In this document: one piece after another, positions 36,550 to 45,318 of the stretch | Layout: each line of letters opens with the position of its first letter | Position numbering within the stretch: position 1 is the first letter of the stretch | The notes under the pieces: model-generated | What the model was told of the DNA's origin: nothing | The model's database searches: none | Seen by the model: only the letters and a program-made list of their open reading frames with translations | Origin: Indolivaga macrotermitis | GTDB taxonomy: Bacteria; Bacteroidota; Bacteroidia; Bacteroidales; Dysgonomonadaceae | Length of the DNA stretch: 64,000 nucleotides | NCBI RefSeq assembly: GCF_900128985.1 | Contig: NZ_FQUC01000009.1 | Coordinates: 1 to 64,000 of the forward strand | Direction of reading: 5' to 3' | Position numbers and translations under genes: made by a program

Positions 36550-36580
36550 CAAATATAACTCAGATAATCAAGTTAAACAA
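36550..36580 (-). promoter_or_regulatory. Promoter of the TetR-activase operon
   Basis: On the minus strand a TTG (36578-36580) is 20 bases ahead of TATATTTG (36550-36557). The -33 element is inside the distal operator, and the proximal operator starts just downstream of the -7 element. Confidence 0.75.
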
Positions 36581-36588
36581 GTGTTTAG
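36573..36588. promoter_or_regulatory. Distal TetR operator
   Basis: TTAAAC-AAGT-GTTTAG, the same dyad as the proximal copy with one arm mismatch. The two centres are 41 bp apart, about four helical turns, so bound dimers would lie on one face of the DNA. Confidence 0.68.
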
Positions 36589-36667
36589 TTGTGAAAGTTA
36601 AAAAAAACAACAGGTAATTTTTATAAATTAACTGCTGTCGAATAATTCTTATGTTGATATAGAATTG

Positions 36668-37414
36668 TCAGATATTTAACATTTTCAGAGCTTTTTCCAT
36701 GTCTTCAGGTGTATCTATACCTATTGTTTCAAGATCAGTATATCCGACTTTGATCTTATATCCGTTTTCGATCCACCGAAGCTGTTCCAACGATTCTGCT
36801 AATTCTAGAGATGACTGTGGTAACAAGGTTATTTCTTTCAGAATATCTACACGATAAGCATACATTCCGATGTGTTTATAAAAAGTGTGCTTATCAAGCC
36901 ATTCGGTATGTTTTGCATCTCTTATATAAGGAATGATAGAACGGCTGAAATAAATAGCTTCATCTTTTTTATTAATAACAACTTTAGGCGAGTTGTTATT
37001 AAATAATACATCAAAACCGTCTTTCTTTCTGAAGGGTTTTACTAATGTGGCTAGTTCTACATCCTTACTATTAAAACAGGACTTTAGCTCTTCAATCTGA
37101 CGGGGCTGTATGAAAGGCTCGTCTCCTTGTACATTTATTACAACATCAAATGTCTTTTCTATTTTTTCATAAGCTTCCTTACATCTGTCAGTTCCACTTC
37201 TATGATCAGCAGATGTCATAACAGCCTTTCCTCCAAATGCTTCGACAGCATCTAATATTCGAACGTCGTCAGTTGCTACCCATACGTCATCAAGAACAAG
37301 TTTAACCTGTTCGTATACACGTTGTATCATAGTTTTCCCCGCCATGTCGGCTAGAGGTTTTCCCGGAAAGCGGCTCGAGCTATATCTGGCCGGAATGATT
37401 CCTACAAATTTCAT
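36668..37414 (-). CDS. kdsB: 3-deoxy-manno-octulosonate cytidylyltransferase
   Basis: KdsB activates Kdo as CMP-Kdo for lipid A-core assembly. At 248 residues it is full length, with the N-terminal nucleotide motif IIPARYSSSRFPGKPLADMA, the INVQGDEPFI segment (about residues 92-101) and IGMYAYRVDIL. It lies 34 bases downstream of a NfeD protease gene on the same strand, so the two may be co-transcribed. It confirms an LPS- or LOS-bearing envelope. Confidence 0.96.
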   Translation of the reverse strand: MKFVGIIPARYSSSRFPGKPLADMAGKTMIQRVYEQVKLVLDDVWVATDDVRILDAVEAFGGKAVMTSADHRSGTDRCKEAYEKIEKTFDVVINVQGDEPFIQPRQIEELKSCFNSKDVELATLVKPFRKKDGFDVLFNNNSPKVVINKKDEAIYFSRSIIPYIRDAKHTEWLDKHTFYKHIGMYAYRVDILKEITLLPQSSLELAESLEQLRWIENGYKIKVGYTDLETIGIDTPEDMEKALKMLNI

Positions 37415-37448
37415 GAAATTTCTATTTTAACTTTTAGAATTGCTCTGT

Positions 37449-38846
37449 TCAGGCATCGGTACGTTCTTTTATTTCGATTACATACAGTTGAGAATTCTCG
37501 TATTTGACTACTTTAACAGGTTTGTTTTGTTCAATAAACCCGCGATTGGCAACAGCATCATAGTAATTGTCGTCAATAACTATTTTTCCGGAAGGGCGAA
37601 GTACAGTTGCGGCATATCCGGTCTTACCAATAAAATGCTTTTGCTCTTCGGGCACCGAAATAAATCCTTCCTGGTCACTGGTTAAAGCAATATTTCTAAA
37701 TACGCTTCCTTCCTTACCAACTCTGCTTATAAGAAAAATAATAAGAATGAAAGACATAAATATACCAACAACTACAGTTATCAGCGACTTTAGAGCTTCA
37801 TCATTAGACACTCCTTCGAAACTGAAATCGACATTTCCTACAAGGCTGAGAAATAGACCGGTAGCAGCCAATATTATACCGCTGATACCTGCCACACCAA
37901 ATCCCGGGATGACAAATATCTCAAAGGCGATGAGTATTAATCCAAGTACAAATATTACAATTTCCCAATTCTGGGCGTATCCGTCCATATATAACGGAGT
38001 GAAATAGAGTAGGGCAGCAGTAATTGCTACAGCAATAGGTAATCCAACTCCCGGAGTCTTCATTTCTATATAGATTCCCCCGACAATAATCATGATTAGC
38101 AAACTTTGTACTATTCCGTTTGTCAGGAAATCTTTGATATAATCAAACGCAGTAGGATTATATGATTTTAAATCGTATTTCTGCAACCCTATATATTTGA
38201 CGGCTATTTCAGAAATATTTTCAGCGATGCCATCACAATAACCGACCGAAATGGCTTCGGTTGCTGTCATAGTCAATACTTTTGTAGTGTCGGGCAGAAT
38301 AGCGACTTTTACCCTTTCATCTACCATAGCTTCGGCAATAGCCGGATCACGTTTCCATTTGATAACTGTTGCTCCGTTTTCTATGATAGTATCTTTACCG
38401 TGACTCTCGGCCGTAGAACGTATCAAAGCCCTCATATAAGACTGGTATTTATCCGGAGCTCTTTCTCCCATTCCGTCTACAACGGTTGCTGCTCCTATAT
38501 TAGCACTGTTTCGCATGAATATTTTATCGCAGGCAATAGATATCAAAGCACCGGCTGAAGCTGCATTATTATTAATAAATACATATACCGGAATTTTACA
38601 ATTTAAGATGGCTGTACGCATCGAGTCAGCTTCCATAACATATCCACCATATGTATTCATATCCAGAATAATATAGTCAGCACCTTCCTTTTCAGCAAAA
38701 TGCAATCCGTTTTGAAGATGGTGCCATGTTGTAGTACCTATCTCTTGTTTAATGTTTATCTTATATATAAGAGGAGTTTTCTCTCCTGCTGATAGACGGG
38801 TAAATCCAAGCAGGAATAAGCAGAATAGAAAAAGTATTTTTTTCAT
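37449..38846 (-). CDS. NfeD family ClpP-class membrane serine protease
   Basis: The start is placed at 38846 (465 residues) because MKKILFLFCLFLLGFTRLSA is a normal signal sequence; the frame stays open 85 residues further up without plausible protein. The ClpP/SppA-like protease domain carries the Ser nucleophile in NNNAASAGALIS (about residue 87) and the GGYVMEADSMR loop. Four to five membrane helices follow (about residues 230-370), then a C-terminal OB-fold NfeD domain (GKTGYAATVLRPSGKIVID). Long NfeD proteins work with SPFH/stomatin partners in membrane quality control. No such partner is adjacent here. Confidence 0.9.
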   Translation of the reverse strand: MKKILFLFCLFLLGFTRLSAGEKTPLIYKINIKQEIGTTTWHHLQNGLHFAEKEGADYIILDMNTYGGYVMEADSMRTAILNCKIPVYVFINNNAASAGALISIACDKIFMRNSANIGAATVVDGMGERAPDKYQSYMRALIRSTAESHGKDTIIENGATVIKWKRDPAIAEAMVDERVKVAILPDTTKVLTMTATEAISVGYCDGIAENISEIAVKYIGLQKYDLKSYNPTAFDYIKDFLTNGIVQSLLIMIIVGGIYIEMKTPGVGLPIAVAITAALLYFTPLYMDGYAQNWEIVIFVLGLILIAFEIFVIPGFGVAGISGIILAATGLFLSLVGNVDFSFEGVSNDEALKSLITVVVGIFMSFILIIFLISRVGKEGSVFRNIALTSDQEGFISVPEEQKHFIGKTGYAATVLRPSGKIVIDDNYYDAVANRGFIEQNKPVKVVKYENSQLYVIEIKERTDA

Positions 38847-38952
38847 AATTTGGATCAAGTATATTAACCGAGACATCAAATATACTTCAAATAATTCAAT
38901 CGTTTGTTTTTTAATGAAAAATGAATGTATAAATGTATATTTGTATCCGATT

Positions 38953-39369
38953 ATGAAAACATATCTGGTTAGTTTAGGTTCGAATGTAGATCGAGAAGAG
39001 AATATGTCCCGGTGCAGGTTGCTTTTGGGGGGATATTTTTCTGATATTACATATTCACAGATGCTTGAAACCGAGCCTTTCGGCGACGATTTTACCACCA
39101 TGTTTTATAATCAGCTAGCTATTATTAATTCGGATTTTGATTATGAGTTTGTTAAGCAGAAATTAAAATCGATAGAAGCAGAACTTGGCCGGAAGTCAAC
39201 AGATAAATCGCAAGGAGTTGTTAAAATGGATCTGGATGTTCTTGCTATTGATCATCAGATTATAAAACGACACGATTTTGAACGTCCTTACTTAAATGTA
39301 TTATTACATTCTTTCCGGGAATTGAGACCCTCCGTTTTTTATTCCGAATATCTGAAAGCTTGCATATAA
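38953..39369 (+). CDS. Divergent HPPK (FolK)-like protein
   Basis: A 138-residue protein from the ATG at 38953; a longer reading frame exists upstream but overlaps the divergent protease gene start. The N-terminus YLVSLGSNVDREENM and the ELGRK segment match 6-hydroxymethyl-7,8-dihydropterin pyrophosphokinase of folate synthesis. The metal-binding DLD is kept (VVKMDLDVLAI), but the preceding GPRT-type loop and the C-terminal catalytic segment are altered, and the protein is about 20 residues shorter than E. coli FolK (about 158). It may be a paralogue with reduced or altered activity. A TATATTTG -7 element lies only 9 bases upstream (38936-38943), so the transcript would have little or no leader. 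Confidence 0.75.
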   Translation: MKTYLVSLGSNVDREENMSRCRLLLGGYFSDITYSQMLETEPFGDDFTTMFYNQLAIINSDFDYEFVKQKLKSIEAELGRKSTDKSQGVVKMDLDVLAIDHQIIKRHDFERPYLNVLLHSFRELRPSVFYSEYLKACI

Positions 39370-39378
39370 AAAACAACA

Positions 39379-39410
39379 AAAGGAAGAATAATTGATTAAT
39401 TTCTTCCTTT
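39379..39410. terminator. Possible terminator between convergent genes
   Basis: A 10-bp stem (39379-39388 with 39401-39410) with a 12-base loop and A/T-rich edges. It lacks a long T-run, so its strength is uncertain. Confidence 0.5.
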
Positions 39411-39472
39411 CAATGGTTTAATATTTTCGATCTTGTGTGAAGCCAGGGGAGAATATAGAAATCTCAGCGAGT

Positions 39473-40063
39473 TTAAATCTCACCCTTTTCTTTCATCTTT
39501 TTGTATTCTTCCACAGCAATACATAATTCGTTATACCATGCTTCGCCGAATTTCCGGATCAAAGGAGTCTTCAAAAACTGGTATATTTTTAACCCTTCTT
39601 TATTACCTAAAAGTACAGCGGCCTTACATACTCTCCATCTATGATAATTTACAGCAGTAAAGGTTTTATATTTTTCTAACCGGATAGGATATAAGTGACA
39701 CGAAATTGGTTTATAAAAATCAGTTTTACCCTCTCTGTGGGCTTTTTCTATAGCACATTTGCAGATTCCTTTGTCATCGTAATATGTAAATACACAATCT
39801 TTGCCATTAACTATCGAGGTTACCATTTCCCCATCAGTATCTTTGTAGGCAACACCTTGTTTTTCTATCACTTCCTGCGCAGCAGGCGATAAATCATCCC
39901 ATACCAGTGGTAATACTTTTTCAAGTAGCTCTACTTCTTCTCTTTCGAGAGGGGCACCCGATTCTCCTTCTACACAACATTCGCCCAAGCAGGCCGAAAG
40001 GTCACAAATAAAGTTTTCTTCTATAATGTCTAACGCTACTATGGCGTCATCAATCTGTATCAT
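39473..40063 (-). CDS. DUF3109 family cysteine-rich protein
   Basis: The 196-residue protein matches DUF3109, found mainly in Bacteroidota. Conserved cysteines lie in ICDLSACLGECCVEGESGAP (about residues 18-37), in GICKCAIEKAHREGK, and in PISCHLYPIRLEKY. The pattern resembles YkgJ-type metal-chelating proteins, suggesting bound zinc or an iron-sulfur cluster. No catalytic activity is known to me. It is divergent from comB. Confidence 0.85.
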   Translation of the reverse strand: MIQIDDAIVALDIIEENFICDLSACLGECCVEGESGAPLEREEVELLEKVLPLVWDDLSPAAQEVIEKQGVAYKDTDGEMVTSIVNGKDCVFTYYDDKGICKCAIEKAHREGKTDFYKPISCHLYPIRLEKYKTFTAVNYHRWRVCKAAVLLGNKEGLKIYQFLKTPLIRKFGEAWYNELCIAVEEYKKMKEKGEI

Positions 40064-40182
40064 TTCTATATTGTAAGTTGATATTCTGTTGCAAAGATAA
40101 TCAATTGTTACTTTAGAATATGTTTGATCAAAAATAGAAGTTTAATTTATTAATTTTGTGATTCATTCATAACTAAGAAAAT

Positions 40183-40899
40183 ATGAAGATAGATGTGTGT
40201 TTTTCTCCTGCATTATATCCTTATTATAAGGAAGATGGAGAGACAATAGTGGTAGTAGTAGACATTTTCAGAGCAACAACCAGCATGTGCATGGCTCTTA
40301 ATAATGGAGCTGCAAGTATTATTCCTGTAGCTACAGTAGAAGAAGCAAAAGCCTATAAAGATAAAGGATATCTGGTTGGTGGTGAGCGTAATGTGGTAAA
40401 GTTCGAATTTGGAGATTTCGGAAATACTCCGTCTGAATATACTCGCGAAAAGGTAGAGGGAAAGGATGTTGTAATATCTACAACCAATGGTACCCATGCC
40501 ATTGATATGGCTGAAGATTGCTCTTGCCTGATAATAGGTTCTTTCTCTAATATTTCGGCTGTAGCCGATTTTTGTATTTCGCAGCAGAAAAATGTATTGG
40601 TATTGTGTGCCGGATGGAAAGATAAGTTCAATCTGGAAGATACGTTATTTGGAGGTGCATTAACTGAAATATTGGTACAAAAAGGCGGATATAATGCCCA
40701 TTTTGATGCTGCCGGAGTAGCTCTGTCTATGTGGAAAGATGCTAAATCTGATATAATGAAATATATAGCGAATGGAGAACATATGAAAAGACTAGAAGCT
40801 CATAATCTGATAGATGTAGCCGATTTTTGTGTTACTTCCGATACAGTAAAAGTATTGCCTGTGTACGATAAAAAAACTAAAAAGATAACAGTGTTATAA
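40183..40899 (+). CDS. comB: 2-phosphosulfolactate phosphatase (ComB family)
   Basis: ComB hydrolyses 2-phosphosulfolactate to sulfolactate, a step of coenzyme M synthesis in methanogens; bacterial homologues are frequent in Bacteroidota and their role is less clear. The 238-residue protein carries the family hallmarks VVVDIFRATTSMCMALNNGA (residues 27-46) and ISTTNGTHAI, plus the GGERN loop. No ComA (phosphosulfolactate synthase) is next to it. A TAATTTTG -7-like element sits at 40151-40158, 24 bases after a TTG. Confidence 0.9.
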   Translation: MKIDVCFSPALYPYYKEDGETIVVVVDIFRATTSMCMALNNGAASIIPVATVEEAKAYKDKGYLVGGERNVVKFEFGDFGNTPSEYTREKVEGKDVVISTTNGTHAIDMAEDCSCLIIGSFSNISAVADFCISQQKNVLVLCAGWKDKFNLEDTLFGGALTEILVQKGGYNAHFDAAGVALSMWKDAKSDIMKYIANGEHMKRLEAHNLIDVADFCVTSDTVKVLPVYDKKTKKITVL

Positions 40900-40997
40900 T
40901 AACATCCCTAAAATCCATTATTAGTAATAGAATGATTGATTACTTTTTTATACCTTTGGGAGCATATATAAGATATGTAATAAAATAATATAAAGAT

Positions 40998-41552
40998 ATG
41001 GTATTCAGGTTTTTATTGTTGTCAGATGAAGTCGAAGATTTCAGAAGAGAAATCCAAATTGATGCTGATGCAACATTTTTCGACTTACATAAGGTGATTT
41101 TAGCCTCTACAGGTTTTAAAGATGGAGAAATGTCATCTTTCTTCCTCTGTGGAGATGATTGGGAAAAAGAAACAGAAATTACTTTGACCGAGATGGATAC
41201 AAGCTCGGAAGAAGATGCATATATAATGCAAGACTCCGTGTTAAACGATTTTCTTGAAGATGAGAAACAACGCCTCATGTATGTATTTGACTATATGACA
41301 GAACGCGCATTTTTTATAGAGCTTCGGGAAATAATTACAGGAAAAGACTTGGATGAAGGCATTTGTACAAAATCTCAGGGAGATCCTCCCGCTCAATTCA
41401 TCGATTTTAACGATTTTGAACTGAAAACTACAGGACTTGATACCGGTGAAAATTTCTATGGTGACGAAAGTTATGACCTGGATGAGCTTGATGCAGAAGG
41501 TTTTGATGGTCTAGAAGATACACTCCCATTGCCTGACGATGATAAGTTTTAA
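40998..41552 (+). CDS. pRiA4b ORF-3-like protein
   Basis: The 184-residue protein has the fold signature of the plasmid pRiA4b ORF-3-like family: [20 protein letters not shown], then [17 protein letters not shown] and the [16 protein letters not shown] strand. The C-terminal third is highly acidic (many Asp and Glu, ending LPLPDDDKF). The biochemical role is unknown; despite the plasmid-derived family name no mobile element is visible. Its stop shares one base with the miaA start (TAATG), so the two are translated together. Confidence 0.85.
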   Translation: MVFRFLLLSDEVEDFRREIQIDADATFFDLHKVILASTGFKDGEMSSFFLCGDDWEKETEITLTEMDTSSEEDAYIMQDSVLNDFLEDEKQRLMYVFDYMTERAFFIELREIITGKDLDEGICTKSQGDPPAQFIDFNDFELKTTGLDTGENFYGDESYDLDELDAEGFDGLEDTLPLPDDDKF

Positions 41553-42454
41553 TGGATAAACTCTTAGTATTATTAGGTCCAACAGGAGTTGGCAAAACAG
41601 AATTAAGCGTGAGTCTGGCTGAATATTGGGGATGCCCTATAATTTCAGCAGACTCACGTCAGTTATATAAGGGGCTTACTATAGGTACGGCGGCTCCTAC
41701 GTCGGCTTTATTAGAAAGGGTACCACATTATATGGTTGGGACTCTGGGTATAGGAGATTACTATAGTGCCAGTGAATTCGAAACAGATGCTCTTCGCCTT
41801 ATAACAAAACTACATGAGGATCATAAAGTGTTGATAGTCACAGGCGGTTCTATGATGTACATCGATGCTTTGTGCAAAGGTATAGATGAAGTTCCGACAA
41901 TTGATGAAACCCTTCGTAAAGAAATATATGAACGTTTCGAAAAAGAAGGGTTAGAGCCAATAAAAGCGCAGCTAAAGCTCTTGGATCCTGTCTTTTATAA
42001 TCAGGTCGACTTGAAAAATCATAAAAGAGTAATCCACGCTTTAGAAGTATGTCTTATGTCAGGTAAGCCTTACTCTTCATTTAGGACCAACACTGCCAAG
42101 CAACGCCCTTTTGAGATCGTGAAAGTGGGATTAATGCGTGATCGTGAAGAACTTTACAACCGGATTAATATGCGTGTAGACCAAATGATTGAAGATGGAC
42201 TTATCGAAGAAGCGAAAACATATTATCCTTATCGAAATTTAAATTCATTAAACACTGTCGGGTATAAAGAACTTTTCAAATATTTTGATGGCGAATGGAC
42301 TTTAGAATTCGCTGTAGAAAAAATTAAACAAAACTCTCGTATTTATTCTCGAAAACAAATGACATGGTTTAAGCGGGATAAAGATATTTTCTGGATAAAC
42401 TTATCGGAAGAAAATTCCACTTCAGTTTTCAATAAAATTATTTCTCTGTTCTGA
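41552..42454 (+). CDS. miaA: tRNA dimethylallyltransferase
   Basis: MiaA adds an isopentenyl group to A37 of tRNAs that read UNN codons. The 300-residue protein has the P-loop [13 protein letters not shown] (residues 7-19), [27 protein letters not shown] and the late NTVGYKEL segment. It is the second gene of a pair with the pRiA4b ORF-3-like gene. mtaB, another A37 modification gene, lies 3 kb downstream on the other strand. No terminator is obvious after it; a long AT-rich gap follows. Confidence 0.97.
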   Translation: MDKLLVLLGPTGVGKTELSVSLAEYWGCPIISADSRQLYKGLTIGTAAPTSALLERVPHYMVGTLGIGDYYSASEFETDALRLITKLHEDHKVLIVTGGSMMYIDALCKGIDEVPTIDETLRKEIYERFEKEGLEPIKAQLKLLDPVFYNQVDLKNHKRVIHALEVCLMSGKPYSSFRTNTAKQRPFEIVKVGLMRDREELYNRINMRVDQMIEDGLIEEAKTYYPYRNLNSLNTVGYKELFKYFDGEWTLEFAVEKIKQNSRIYSRKQMTWFKRDKDIFWINLSEENSTSVFNKIISLF

Positions 42455-43397
42455 CTTATTCTATATAGTCAGATTTAATTATTCTTGGTTTATATATATC
42501 TGGTTATTTTATTTTATTGATTATATGCTGTTTATTGTTGTTTTATGATCTTAAAAGCAGGATGTGTATTGTTAAATAATGTTTACTATTAATTGGTAGA
42601 ATAACTGTTGATCCATATAATAAACATTTTTCCTTTTCTAAAAGAGAAATTATTCAAAATATACCTCTTGTAAAAAGAATAAGTTTGGATTAAAATTTCT
42701 TTTATTATAAACCCAAAATGTTTTTCTTCATAATGAATTAACTATCCAAAATTTTTCTTAAATACATAACATTGATTTAATTCTTTGTCTTTAATTATTC
42801 TATAAATTTTTTATATAGACGATCCGGTTTATTTATTGGATTTTTATCGAGTATTTCAATTTTACAAATGCTTCATCTCGGAAAGTGTAAAATAATTGGC
42901 TTCTGAGTTAAATAGAATCTTAAGTAAATCGCTAAAGATTTATTTCTTGCTAATAGCTAATTTATTATATCTACTTGTATTCTTATTCTAAAACTGATTT
43001 TTAAAATTTTATTTAAGGATAAATTGGATAGGTTTAGAGTAGTTTTTTATTGAATAAAGAAATTTATTTTGATTATGTAAATTGTAAAAATTGGATAATT
43101 CGATTAATGAAATACTAATTCTGATTTTCTGAAAAATAAACAGAACTATTTACTTAATCCTAGGAGAATGTAGTTCTGTATCCTTGCGTTATATATTTCT
43201 ATTGATTTTATATCGTTTGTTATAAGGTTGTTATTGTTTCATTTTTAATTGAAAAACTACTCTTGAATTGTTGAATAATACTTATTATTGATAGATAGAA
43301 TAATTCAAAATCAGATAAAAACTATTTTATCAGTATTTTTTATGAAAAACTTGAAAAGAATATACTTCTATAAAAAGGAAAATCACAGAATAAGTTT
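42455..43397. other. 943-bp AT-rich stretch without a gene
   Basis: No open reading frame with protein-like composition, tRNA or terminator could be found. GC content is visibly far lower than in the flanking genes. The only structure noted is an 8-bp inverted repeat CAGAACTA/TAGTTCTG (43141-43148 with 43171-43178) around a CCTAGG palindrome. It may be decayed gene remains or a boundary between housekeeping and glycan regions. Confidence 0.5.
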
Positions 43398-44420
43398 TTA
43401 CCATTTTAAATCTGAAAAAAGTTTTTTTCTTTTCAAATAGAAGTCGGCTAAAATACTTTGTGGGTAAATAGATTTTATATTTGTAGTTGTTGAAAGAAGA
43501 AGGTTTTTATCTCTAATTTGAATGTATTCGTTTCTTATCGATTTAAAATCTTTGTGTGCATCAAGAACAGCTTTGGCATTCTTTTTCTTACCGGATATCA
43601 ACATCTGTAGAGCCGCTATATAATCCAGAATTTTTCGATACCTGAATATTCTATTAAAATGACCATCGGAAGTGTTTTTATATAGCATCAATAAATTGTT
43701 CCTAAAGTTTAGAAACGTTTTCCTGGGACTTTCTTCTTGTAAAGTTGCTCCTCCAACATGATATACAATTGAATGTGGCAGACAAACTATTTTTTTTCCT
43801 CTTGCATTCAGTCTCCAGCAGAGGTCTATTTCTTCCATATGTGCAAAAAAAGTAGCGTCTAATCCACCTGCATTCCAATAATCTTTAGCACGGATTACGA
43901 GGCACGCTCCACTTGCCCAAAATATATCAATCGGTTTATTGTATTGATTGTGATCTTGTTCTACATTGTTAAAAATGCGTCCTCTGCAAAATGGATATCC
44001 CAGCCTATCAATAAAGCCACCGCAAGCTCCGGCATATTCAAATAGAGTTTTATTTTTTTGTGAAAGTATTTTAGGTTGCGCCGCAGCAATGTCTTTATTT
44101 TTGTCCAGATGGTCGATGATTGGATCTAGCCAATTCTCAGAGACTTCTACATCCGAATTTAGTAGGACATAATACTCTGATTCTATTTGTTGTAGAGCTT
44201 TGTTATATCCTTCTGCATATCCGTAATTGTCTGGTAATTTGATGATTGATAGGGAAGGGTATTGTTGTTTTACAAATAAGACTGACTGATCGGTTGAGTT
44301 GTTGTCAGCAATAACTATATCTGCTGTGTTACTATTAGTAAATTTCACAACAGAAGGGAGGAATTCTTCGAGTAAATCTCTACCGTTCCAATTAAGTATG
44401 ACTACCGATATTTTTTTCAT
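43398..44420 (-). CDS. Glycosyltransferase family 2
   Basis: A 340-residue GT-A enzyme of the rhamnosyltransferase-like GT2 branch. The N-terminus is KKISVVILNWNGRDLLEEFL, then IVIADNNSTDQSV and the NSDVEVSENWLDP metal site (DXD-like, about residue 95). The acceptor-side ASGACLVIRAKDYWNAGGLD and the HMEEIDLCWRLNARGKK segments follow. It acts in the cytoplasm on a lipid-linked or LPS acceptor. Its start overlaps the acyltransferase stop by 4 bases, so the three minus-strand genes mtaB, acyltransferase and this one form an operon. Confidence 0.92.
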   Translation of the reverse strand: MKKISVVILNWNGRDLLEEFLPSVVKFTNSNTADIVIADNNSTDQSVLFVKQQYPSLSIIKLPDNYGYAEGYNKALQQIESEYYVLLNSDVEVSENWLDPIIDHLDKNKDIAAAQPKILSQKNKTLFEYAGACGGFIDRLGYPFCRGRIFNNVEQDHNQYNKPIDIFWASGACLVIRAKDYWNAGGLDATFFAHMEEIDLCWRLNARGKKIVCLPHSIVYHVGGATLQEESPRKTFLNFRNNLLMLYKNTSDGHFNRIFRYRKILDYIAALQMLISGKKKNAKAVLDAHKDFKSIRNEYIQIRDKNLLLSTTTNIKSIYPQSILADFYLKRKKLFSDLKW

Positions 44421-45310
44421 GAATGATGAGCCCCGTCTCTTTTATGTTTCCACCGTTTATGAGACCAAAGCCAATAGGCCGGTTGACGCAAGATTGTTTT
44501 TTCCATCTCACGTATATATTTTTCTGTAATCGCAAATTCTGGTTCTTTATCCGGTTCTGCCGTAATTAGTTTTACCTCACAGTTATATTTACCTCTGCCT
44601 GTTTTGGTGATATCCAGATAAGTAACTGAAAACCCCGTCTTTTTAGCAATACGCTCTACTCCAGTATAGACAGGAGTATCCTGATTCAGAAATTCAGTCC
44701 AATAATGAATGTTGGAATAGGAAGGAGTTTGATCAGACATAAAGCCGATCAAGATCTTTCGATTCTCCTTTTTATATTCAAGAATAGCTCTTAATGTATT
44801 GTTTTTAGCTATACTAACGCTTCCGAACCGGCTTCTTATCTTTAGAAAAAGATCATCGAAAGCCTTGTTTTTGAGAGGACGGTATATTTGACCGAGAAGT
44901 GTATCTTCTGCAAATAACAAGTTGATAGATGGAACCCATTCCCAGTTGCCATAATGCCCGAGAAACATAATAGATGACCGGCCATTTTCCATCAGTTTTT
45001 CGACCAGATCGATATTATTAAATGTGATTCTACTCTGAATCTCGTCATTTGTGACATGGAGCAGTTTAATAGTTTCAACAAAATAATCACACAGATGATG
45101 GTAGAAGTCTTGTTCTATTTTCTTTAGTTCTTTGTCATTTTTTTCAGGAAAAGAAGCTTTCAGGTTACGCCTTACAACTTTCAATCTGTAGCGTATTATA
45201 TAATATACGGGAACATACAATATATCGGACAGGATATATAATATTCTGAAAGGTAGTAACGCATGAATATATAATATTGCGTAGACTATGTAGTATACAA
45301 CTTGAGTCAT
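44417..45310 (-). CDS. LpxL/HtrB-type lysophospholipid acyltransferase
   Basis: The 297-residue protein belongs to the bacterial lipid A acyltransferase family, which adds secondary acyl chains to Kdo2-lipid A. It has one N-terminal hydrophobic region and the catalytic motif HYGNWEW (H-x4-E, about residue 118), then a GQIYRPLKNKAFD segment and a FMSDQTPS region. It overlaps the GT2 gene downstream and follows mtaB after 8 bases. Substrate could be lipid A or another amphiphile such as an ornithine or glycine lipid. Confidence 0.9.
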   Translation of the reverse strand: MTQVVYYIVYAILYIHALLPFRILYILSDILYVPVYYIIRYRLKVVRRNLKASFPEKNDKELKKIEQDFYHHLCDYFVETIKLLHVTNDEIQSRITFNNIDLVEKLMENGRSSIMFLGHYGNWEWVPSINLLFAEDTLLGQIYRPLKNKAFDDLFLKIRSRFGSVSIAKNNTLRAILEYKKENRKILIGFMSDQTPSYSNIHYWTEFLNQDTPVYTGVERIAKKTGFSVTYLDITKTGRGKYNCEVKLITAEPDKEPEFAITEKYIREMEKTILRQPAYWLWSHKRWKHKRDGAHHS

Positions 45311-45318
45311 TCCCTGTA

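Noticed and set aside
37449-39101. 550-residue reading of the NfeD protease
   Set aside because: The first 85 residues lack protein-like features and overlap the folK-like gene and its start; a clear signal peptide begins at 38846.
40998-41552. pRiA4b ORF-3-like gene as part of a mobile element
   Set aside because: No transposase, integrase, terminal repeats or target duplication is visible; it is translationally coupled to miaA, a housekeeping gene.
42455-43397. AT-rich stretch as a replication origin
   Set aside because: No DnaA-box cluster (TTATCCACA type) or dnaA/dnaN neighbours were seen; AT-richness alone is not evidence.
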